From assembly GCA_028532985.1 (NCBI GenBank), contig JANCIK010000010.1, positions 62,001-126,000 on the forward strand: 64,000 bases of DNA, in the 5' to 3' direction. Both the position numbers and the translations under genes were made by a program. This document shows, piece after piece, positions 56,084 through 64,000 of this stretch (its first letter is position 1; every line of letters starts with the position of its first letter). The notes below the pieces were generated by a model, which was not told the origin of the DNA, searched no databases, and saw nothing but the letters and a program-made list of their open reading frames with translations. Source of the stretch: Stropharia rugosoannulata (lineage: Eukaryota > Basidiomycota > Agaricomycetes > Agaricales > Strophariaceae).

Positions 56084-58193
56084 CTGAATGTACTTTGTGG
56101 CTCCAGTTGCTCAAGAGCACTTTTACCTTCGCACTCTGCTCAGTGTTGTTAAAGGTCCAAAATCATTTACAGATCTCCGCACCTATGGCTGTCCTGAACC
56201 ATGGCTAACTTTTCCAGAGGCATGTATAGCCAGGGGTTTGCTTGAAGATGACGGTGAATGGCACATATGTTTGGAGGAAGCTTCAGTTATGCAAACTGGG
56301 TCATCTCTCCAACAGTTGTTCGCAACTATTCTCATGTTCTGCGCTCCTACAATGCCGGAACACCTATGGACTGATTTCCACGGAAACATTTGCGATGACA
56401 TCAAGCATATTCTGGCACAGCGAAGAATTCATGATGCACCCTATGACAAATGCTATGACTATGGCCTATACCTGATCAATGAGGTCCTACAGGAGTCAAA
56501 CCATCGGCTGTCTGAATGGAACTCAATGCCACAGCCACTCATTAATTGGGCAACGTACTTCCCAAATCTACTTATCATAGAGCAGCTCAACTATGACTGC
56601 TGTCATGAACGTGCAGATGCAGAGGAACGACTCCGAACAATGAACACAGATCAGCATGCAGCATTTAATGCCATCACCCTTTCTCTCACAAATCTGAATG
56701 CACGCTTATTTTTCCTGAGCAGATCGGCAGGAACAGGGAAGACATTTGTGTACAAGACTGTATGCAACAAATTACGTGCAGATGGTCTGATTGTTCTGGT
56801 GGTTGCATCATCGGGAATAGCAGCCATTTTAATTCCTGGTGGCCAAACAGCTCATTCTATGTTCAAAATTCCTCTGGGTGAACGATTGCATGAAGATTCA
56901 ATCTGCACAATTCCAAAGCAAAGTCATACTGCGGAGTTGGTACGGAGAGCTGACGCACTTATTTGGGATGAAATTAGCATGCAACACCGTCACACAGCTG
57001 AATCTGTTGACTGCACTTTACAAGATATCCGTGAAGACCACTGTCCATTCGGAAACCTGCCTGTAATTTTTGGTGGAGACTTCAAGCAAATTCTGCCAGT
57101 TATACCACATGGGTCCAAGGAGGAAATCTTAAATGCTACTCTCCAACATTCTCATCTATGGCAAAACATCAATGTCATATCACTCACCCAAAACATGAGA
57201 CTTGGTATGAATTCAGCTGACCGTGGCTATGCAGAGTGGCTAAATTCAGTAGCGATGGGTGAGAATTTGGATGAGCATGGCAAGATTCAGCTTCTGGCAG
57301 ATATTGTCCTGCATGATGAATCCAAATTAATTGACTTCATTTATGAGGATGTCGGTACTGTTCCTCCACCACCTCCAGAATACTTCCAGCACCGCATGCT
57401 ATTGGCCCCATGGAATGTAGATGTGGCAGAGATGAATGACACTATTCTGGCGTGAATGCATGGTGACATTCATACAATGTTCAGTGCTGATGAAATTTTA
57501 CATGAACCTGGGGCAGATTCTGATGATACCTACAACAATTCCATTCCTATTGAATTTCTGCGTGCCATCGATTCATTGTCATTACCACCTGGTGAACTCA
57601 AGTTAAAAGTCAGGTGTCCATTGATTCTCTTGCGTAATCTGGCGCCAAGGAGAGGTTTATGCAACAGGACTTTGCTGTTACTCCGAAAAATTCAGGACCG
57701 CTGTTTAGAGGCGCAAATTATAGGTGGCGATCACAATGCTCAAGTAGTCCTCATTCCACGGATAACACTCAAACCTGATCCCTCTCCTCAGTATAACTTT
57801 ATGTTTTCATGCAGGCAGTTTCCAGTGCGTCTCGCTTTTGCGCTCTCAATCAACAAAGTGCAGGGTCAATCAGCAGATATAATAGGTTTGAATTTGAAAA
57901 CCCCTGTTTTTGCTCATGGCCAACTATATGTAGCATTGTCAAGGGCGACATCAAGAAATAGGATAAAGGTGTTTTTGCTGGAGAGCCAAGGGGATAACAA
58001 AACAACTACTAATGTAGTATACAAAGAAGTTCTTCTCAATTAATTTTTTTTACATATGCTGTATTAATGTCAGCCATCTCAGACATGACCAGGAAAGTTT
58101 GAAATGAAATGTTCTATAAAAAGTTGAACTTTGCGCAAAAGGAGTCTTTCTTATCTTTCACTTTGTCCACATCTTCCTCTCCATTGCATAACA

Positions 58194-59739
58194 ATGTCGT
58201 CAAGGAACACAGCAATGCCTGGCCAAATCTCAATATGCACTATGGCAGTAATCTCAAATGCTAGACCGGTTAATCCTGATAAAGGCAGGAGACTTATGAT
58301 GTTTGACATTAGCTTGGTGATACGCTGAAGCTCTCTATGAGCGCGTACAGGTGCGAGGTGGTTTCACACAGCTTCTAACCAACCCAAAACAACACAAACA
58401 AGACGAAATGACGTGGGAACGAGGGAGTGTAAGCTGCAGCGTCAGCTTCGAACCACTCCTGGACGAGGTATACGACGAGAACGAGAACTGAGACGAAAAC
58501 TAGGGCGCTAAGACGAGGGGAAACGAAATCTTCCTCTTCTACATAAAGTACATGCTTTATATATGTAAAATCAAAGCATAGCCTACGGAATAAGTGTAAT
58601 CCTAGAATGTAGGTGCTGAGTAAGTAAAGGGGCAAGGAAAGACCTAGAATTAATGAGTAATGTAATGAAAAATGCTTAAAATGCAGGCGGGATATAGTTG
58701 TTCCGAGTGCGATGCAAGTCGGATTGTGGCATGGTGGCTGTGCGACGTGGGAACACGGACTTGTGCGTGACGGATTCCGTGGCCGTAGATGGGCGCGGCT
58801 CATCATTGGATGTTCCTGATGGCAATGACAAAGCGTCTTTGGCCTTGATGCAGTTCTGGGTGCGGGATGATATGGATACTCCTACAGGAGGATTCAAAAT
58901 AATGGAGCAATACAAAGCATTCATTATCGCCAATGTAAGTTCTCCTATATCGCTGACAAATGAGTTGATGTTAACTTATAGATTTACAGATATCTTCAAT
59001 GCCTGACCATCTTCCAAAAAAGTGGATTGAGGAAGACGACAATAGCAGTGATTATGCATTTATGGGGGATATTTATATGGTATGTTTTTAACATCAATCT
59101 TTGATCTATCTGTTGTGACACTGTTAATCGATTTACATGTAGATGATTATACTTCCGTGGAAAAACATCTGTTAGATGTCGGCCCTATGTGTTTGTCGCC
59201 AGGCCAGTCTTTAAGTCCAATACAAATGAAAGCTCTTTTGAGTTTGCGCTTTCCCAGTATATTGGGATGGCACACACTTCAACTCCTTTGCCGTTGAAAG
59301 TGTTCATTCCATCATCAAAGCGCTGGGAAAATAAGAAACCTACTCCAATCGCGGGTGCACACATATGTTTAGGTGGATTTTTGACAGAAATTATCTGTTC
59401 CGAGGATAGCTCCAATGTGATTACTTCTGTCAACATTGAACTCCTGTCAATCACCTTTCTGCCACAGCAAGGTTATCAAAAACCAGAAGATAAAAACTCA
59501 GGTAAGGGTACAATTTCGTCAGAATCAATGAAATTTATTACTTAGTTTTCATTTCATGTTTAGGAACACCGAAAAGGGGTAAACGAAAGCGTATGGCTTT
59601 TGATTTTGAGAAAGATGACACAGCAACATCTCCTGATACCCATGAGAAGTTGATCAATGAGGGAATGAGCAGTTCGGCATCTGCAAAGCAGGGTAACGAT
59701 AAATCAGCGTCTCAACAGATGCCAAAGTCCAGAAAATGA
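58194..59739 (+). CDS. Helitron-associated OB-fold/RPA-like gene (uncertain)
   Basis: The first exon from 58194 (MSSRNTAMPGQISICTMAVISNARPVNPDKGRRLMMFDISLV) has the look of an OB-fold strand set. After 58330 there is about 350 bp without coding that may be an insertion or a long intron. Further exons: VPDGNDKASLALMQFWVRDDMDTPTGGFKIMEQYKAFIIAN, SSMPDHLPKKWIEEDDN, MFVARPVFKSNTNESSFEFALSQYIG ... VFIPSSKRWENKKPTPIAGAHICLGGFLTEI, and after a GTAAGG-TTTAG intron a basic tail GTPKRGKRKRMAFDF to SRK-stop at 59739. Genes of this kind follow fungal Helitrons and may bind single-stranded DNA. The assignment is by pattern only. Confidence 0.45.
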
Positions 59740-60349
59740 GTTTAGATGTAATTGAATGTTTGCATTACTACTTTAGGCTTATAAAATATATTGGTTCTGT
59801 GCAGCATTGAGTACAAAAGTTACTTGCCCTCTAGGAAATCGCTGCGCAAGGCGTGGTGTATTTGCTAGTCACATATAACTAAGTATACAGGCTATCACTC
59901 TGGTTGTTAGTTATAGGAGATTTTTAAAGCGGATAAGCTAGCCGAAAAGCTGATGGACTGATATGAACATATCTGACTGAATAAGCTCAAATATGCTTTT
60001 TTGGATTTTTCCGACAACCGCACTGCACCGCGGCGCGTAGGGCGCAGATCCACGGGGGTATATTTGGCGTGGCAGACCTAATAGCCTCGCCTCTCCTGTA
60101 TTAGCACACCGAATCCGGACTGCACCTTCCTTCCTGGCGTACCGCGTACGCCTGTCACCGTGTACTTAGAACATGACAGTGTGCTCTATGCGGCCTCGGT
60201 ACGGTGTGGTGGCACGCGCGCTATCTATAGCGGATGCGGAGGCGTACTTAATAGAGCGGCAGAACGCTGTAGAAGGCTGTAGAATACGATACAGTTCGGA
60301 CCTAGCGTCTTTCTTTAATCTGTGAGTAAGTACGGTTGTGTTCGTATGT
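59740..60349. other. Gene-poor region
   Basis: No supported gene, repeat or RNA. Confidence 0.5.
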
Positions 60350-60357
60350 CACAGCTG

Positions 60358-60386
60358 CCCTTACCCTTACCCTCACCCTAACCTTG
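60358..60386 (+). repeat. Interstitial telomere-like repeat
   Basis: CCCTTACCCTTACCCTCACC followed by CTAACC: five degenerate units of the fungal telomere repeat CCCTAA. The tract is too short to be a telomere. It sits at the edge between the transposon block and the gene-poor right part. Confidence 0.7.
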
Positions 60387-60389
60387 ACC

Positions 60390-63209
60390 GCCCACTAGTG
60401 CTAACGCGAATTGCGTCTCCCGTCGGCGGCGGGGTTCATCCGGGTTTGTGTGCAGACTCTAAAAATACCGTACCATTTAATGCTCAGAAAATCGGAAAAA
60501 TCGAGAAAAAATTGGAGGGACAGGGACGGACGAACAATTTGAAATGTACGGTACAGTAAAGCTCGAAGTCATCAAAATTTTAAGCTCTAGGATCTCTACA
60601 TACTACTACATAACCGTTTGTGTCCCGATGCACTGTAATGTGCTGCACTCGAGGCTACTAATAGAGTACATAGACGTGCATCTGGCAGCCCTCCATCTCA
60701 CCGGGACCGCGCAGAGCTCGGCACGGTGCATATTCATATTCAAAATTAATAGTTTATTTGGGATGTTTACAGCTTTGTCACCGCATCTCGGGATAATGAT
60801 TCAGAGAGAACAGAGACGGCGCGGGTATGCCGTATGCTGTACGCCAGGAAGGAAGGAAGGAATGTGAGCGAATGCGACGATTTTGGAGTATAGCGATGTA
60901 CTCTAAAAATAGTGCTTTATGTTCTCTTGCACTGCATCCATTAGTAGCGAGAACTTCGTGCCATAGACGGGGACGGGGACGCGTGATCGCCGATCGACGT
61001 CCATGGTCCAGGGCGTGTTGAATCGAACGAGAACGATAATTTCTCACTTCTGGATTGGTAGAATATCTTATAGAACTAGACTGGGACGGGTGACCTAGTA
61101 CGCTGGAAGTGGGGATAGTACTCTACACTGCTGGTGTGGATAAAGAAGTGGAAATGGATATTATCTATAGTCCGGCGGCCTAGACACGGTGTAGGGAAAC
61201 GTTTTCTCTTCTTTAAGGTTTAGGAAGTTGATCTCCCGAGTTATTTGCATGGGCGATCATCTTTGAGATTGGGATTGGGTACTTTGTACTTACGCGAGCG
61301 CTGAGCGCTGAGTATCTGAGTACTGCCTGCGCCGGCCTGCGCATATACCAAGGCTGCGGCGCGTCCTGCGTTCGTGGATATGTAGAGTACATCCATGGTA
61401 GCTTAAGCAGCACAGTAATTTAGTGATACATGATAATGCTATGCAGTGAACTAGATCTGATTCTAAAGCTCTGCAGATTTATTTATTTTCTCTTTTTTGG
61501 ACACGTCTTCATCTCCTATAAAAAAAATCCTCCCCTTTCTCAGTGAAGCAGAACGCCCCAGGCATCCCGGGCACGCCGTGCCGCGCCTCGCCCCCAGCGC
61601 TTGTCGCTTGTTGCTTGTCAATTGTATGTGTATGTGTATGTTGGACTGCTACATGATCCTGCTGCAAGACCGCTATATGATCCTATCCTATTTGGCTACT
61701 ACATCTAATTATCCTCCCATCCTCCGATCCTGCATGACTACTGCTATGCACATACATGATACGTCACGCGTCAAGGCTCTTATAAGTACCCATTTATACA
61801 TACATACTATTTTGTACACACATCCGTTTAATACACATCATCGATCGAAACTTTAGGCATTACCGCCGAACCCAACCTACTATTAGCGTCCATGCTCAGG
61901 CTCAGGCTCAGGGGCTGCGTGTGTGTGAATGTGCGGCACGTTCGTTCTCTTTTCTTTTTTTTTCTTTCTTTTTTTTCTTTTTAAAAAATTTCCCTAAGCC
62001 GTTTTTCCCTAGGCCCTTTTCACATGGCGTGGCCCGTGGTCCTAGGTTGAAGGCGGGTGCTGTATGGGTTGGTTAGTTTTTCTAAGAAAAAGGGGAATTC
62101 TTCTAAGCAGGTGAAAGGCAATTTTCAAAGGTAAGACAAAGAGTATTTATCACCCGACTATACAAACGCAATCGGATCAACTCCGAGTCTGTAGGTAGGT
62201 AGGTAGGTCGGTAGGTAGCGCGCGGACACATACAAACACTACGTGCTGTGCGACCGGGTACTATTGACGGGATAGGTTATAGGTGCGCGGGGCACGGGGG
62301 CGGTTAGGATAGAGGCGTGTGGTTAGAAGAAAGGTGTGAGGGATGTGCAGTGCAGTGCAGTGCGGTAATGGATGGTAGTGTAGCGTGCGTGGACCCGGAA
62401 TGGGTTAGCGTGGGTAGTAGTGTAGCGTGAATTCAGATGGTAGCATAGCATGCATGCATGGTGTGTAGCGTGGCATAGCGTGGGCATATTGATAATTGCA
62501 TGTACAGTGCATCGTCAGGAGATGCGCTATGTAATACTTTTTACCGGAGAGGGCCGCGCTGTGTAACAGTGTAATTACCGGGTGGGGGATATGGCGTGGT
62601 GGAATATGGTGTGGGGGGATACGGCGATACGGCGTGTTAGTAGAGCGTTTAGGTCCTTTGAGCTCGGAGCGGCTGGGGAGGTAGACGGCGTCGGACGAGG
62701 GGGGTAAGTAAGTGTAATTGTAATTGGTCGCTGGTGTGGGTGCACGTGCAGATGAAGATTAGAATAATCACCGGCCGCTGAGCTACAGTTTGTAACGAAC
62801 AACCCGACCGACCGACCCAGCTCATCTCAACAGCAGCTCATCTCAACGGGAGGGGCGTGTCCAGCGTCCATCCACCAATGCTCTGAGCTCTCCAAACACG
62901 CCATTTGCGTCCGCAGCCCGATATAGGCGTCCGTGCGTCCGTCATCACATCAGGGCGGTAAGTATTCATGTATTCATAGCGCACGCGCCCGGTGCGGATC
63001 TGGCGATGCGATCGGGTTGCACCTGCGGGGTGTGAAGGGGGTTGCCTGGGGTTCCCTCGGATACCCACTGCCGCCAATCCCGTGCAGGGCAGGGCAGGTA
63101 GGTGGTAGGTAAGAGAGAAAGCAAGCGCGCAGATTTGTTTGTGTGATATGTATATAATAAGTGCTTTCCGCTCCCTGGCCCTTTCCCCTCCATACCCAAC
63201 CCACTAAGC
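60390..63209. other. Gene-poor region with simple repeats
   Basis: No gene that I can support. It contains a polypyrimidine tract at 61949-61982, a (GTAG)n microsatellite near 62192-62218, TGCAGTGCAGTGCAGTG at about 62344-62361 and TAGTGTAGCGTG-type repeats to 62490. The last 250 bp before 63210 are the probable promoter and 5' UTR of the gene that starts there. Confidence 0.5.
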
Positions 63210-63995
63210 ATGGCTACTACTACTACTACCCTCCCCAGCATACATGAGATGTTCCCTGACCACCTACTCCCCCCACTCCGCCCACACACTCACCATCTTC
63301 ATCATCATCACCAGCAACAGACCCAGGCCCCGCCTAGGCTGCGCGCACTGTCCGCCACCCCGTCGTCCTCTTCCGCCAGCTCGTCCTCCGCGCCATCCAC
63401 ACCCGGCTTGTCCACCGCCTCCGCCTCCGCATCCTACCCCCGTGCCGCCTACCCCACCGGCGCCAAGCACTTGCACCCACACCCACATTCGCATCTAAGC
63501 CCGGCGATGCAGCACCCGCACCACAACGAAGAGCACGACGACAGCGAGCACGACAGCGAGCACGACCACGAGCACGGGGACGAGGGCGATCAGCGATGGG
63601 GTGGGGTGCCCGGGCGCATGGGCGTGTGCTGTAACTTGAGCTTGAATATGTCCGTGTCCATGCGCAAAAACCTAGGGGGGCCAGACGCCCTCCTATCCGC
63701 TTACTCCCTCTCCTCAATGGTGGCCGGGCCCGGGCCAGGACTATCGCACATCCCCCTCTCTCCCTCTCCATCATTCCCTCAAGGCCAAACCACACACCCA
63801 GGCCCATCTCCGCATCTTCGTCGTACCCATATGCATGTTGACCGCGTCGGCTGTTCTCCGCGCCTCCTACACCAGCATCTCCTACCCCTCCTGCGCGGCT
63901 GTTGTACACATCCCCCGCAGAAGCAGCAGCAGCCACCCGCGCCCTCTCCTTGGTCCACACCCCAATCTCTGTCATCCGCTCCAGCTCATGCATGA
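63210..63995 (+). CDS. Start of a Ser/Pro/His-rich, possibly regulatory, host gene (partial)
   Basis: ATG at 63210 begins MATTTTTLPSIHEMFPDHLLPPLRPH, then low-complexity His-, Ser/Ala- and Asp/Glu-His-rich tracts (HHLHHHHQQQ, SSSSASSSSAPS, HDDSEHDSEHDHEHGDEGD). The short conserved-looking motif LPSIHEMFP near the start and the composition are typical of fungal transcription regulators. No DNA-binding domain lies in the window. After about 63640 another + frame (SAPPTPASPTPPARLL...) looks equally protein-like, so an intron or frameshift is likely and the distal frame is uncertain. It is the most host-like gene here; the rest lies beyond 64000. Confidence 0.45.
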   Translation: MATTTTTLPSIHEMFPDHLLPPLRPHTHHLHHHHQQQTQAPPRLRALSATPSSSSASSSSAPSTPGLSTASASASYPRAAYPTGAKHLHPHPHSHLSPAMQHPHHNEEHDDSEHDSEHDHEHGDEGDQRWGGVPGRMGVCCNLSLNMSVSMRKNLGGPDALLSAYSLSSMVAGPGPGLSHIPLSPSPSFPQGQTTHPGPSPHLRRTHMHVDRVGCSPRLLHQHLLPLLRGCCTHPPQKQQQPPAPSPWSTPQSLSSAPAHA

Positions 63996-64000
63996 GCCCG

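Larger units (their letters stand above)
52399..58043 (+). pseudogene. Helitron RepHel protein, split by two solo LTRs
   Basis: Coding parts: 52399-52413, 53383-54061, an intron to about 54121, 54122-54866, 56088-58043. The rolling-circle Rep domain shows HUH as GLPHMHLLVFF, and YLFKYIMKG with the paired tyrosine region; the Pif1-type helicase shows Walker A SAGTGKTFVY, DEISM and FGGDFKQILPV, and C-terminal KVQGQSADIIGLN and YVALSRATS. It would nick and unwind DNA for rolling-circle transposition. LTRs at 52414-53378 and 54867-56083 disrupt it, and a TGA at 57453-57455 follows NDTILA where homologues have Arg (CGA to TGA). The N-terminal part is not in recognisable form upstream. Otherwise the frame is long and open. 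Confidence 0.9.

Noticed and set aside
63334..63993. 219-codon - strand ORF opposite the gene at 63210
   Set aside because: It mirrors low-complexity sequence of the + strand gene; no domain, and the + frame has the better start context and composition.
1..64000. tRNA, rRNA or riboswitch genes
   Set aside because: No cloverleaf with conserved TTCGANTC-type arm or rRNA core sequence was noticed by eye; a covariance search was not possible here.

Overview
The window looks like a transposon-dense, probably heterochromatic stretch of a basidiomycete (Agaricomycete-like) genome. The reasons are short GT-AG introns (45-150 bp), Plavaka-type DNA transposases with their usual small partner genes, Ty3/gypsy pol genes, a Rep-helicase Helitron, and very few genes that look like single-copy host genes.

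Layout. (1) 1-5301: 3' end of a Ty3 element, here called A (pol on +), followed by a convergent cassette of four spliced genes on the - strand. (2) 5302-9214: mosaic of an older Ty3 element D (- strand) cut by a solo LTR of A type (6119-7533) and by LTR fragments. (3) 9215-32922: Ty3 element B on the - strand, with 3' LTR 9215-10412, polypurine tract, a four-gene cassette on + (10968-16936) containing a Tc1/mariner fragment, and pol on - (20794-17065 and 32922-32117). B is split by a complete Ty3 element C (20795-32116, two 965-bp LTRs, gag, pol and its own four-gene antisense cassette 30982-27581). (4) 32911-45111: a 12.2-kb Plavaka element with cargo: an unrecognised multi-exon gene, a 2-oxoglutarate/Fe(II) dioxygenase-like gene, a 157-bp palindromic tandem array, a decayed transposase and a DUF6532-like gene. 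(5) 45115-51804: a second Plavaka fragment, a coiled-coil gene, a polytopic membrane protein, an unknown gene and a second DUF6532-like gene. (6) 52399-59739: a Helitron split by two solo LTRs (C type and B type), plus an OB-fold-like companion gene. (7) 59740-64000: mostly gene-poor sequence with a telomere-like patch and the start of a Ser/Pro/His-rich gene.

Main result. Three related Ty3 families (A, B, C) each carry, between integrase and the 3' LTR polypurine tract, a cassette of spliced genes on the strand opposite to gag-pol. Introns there would survive retrotransposition because genomic RNA reads them in antisense. In B and C one cassette gene encodes a six-cysteine, Zn2Cys6-like cluster followed by a helical segment. 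Each family is also peppered with its own short motif (A: CCGCTGAGCG; B: TGCGCGCA; C: TCGGAAA). I infer a self-recognition system, analogous in logic to plant VANDAL/VANC anti-silencing, in which the cassette protein binds the family motif. Every target-site duplication I could read for these LTRs is 4 bp with a central CG. Most coding damage is C-to-T at CpG (many CGA to TGA stops), suggesting methylation-driven decay.
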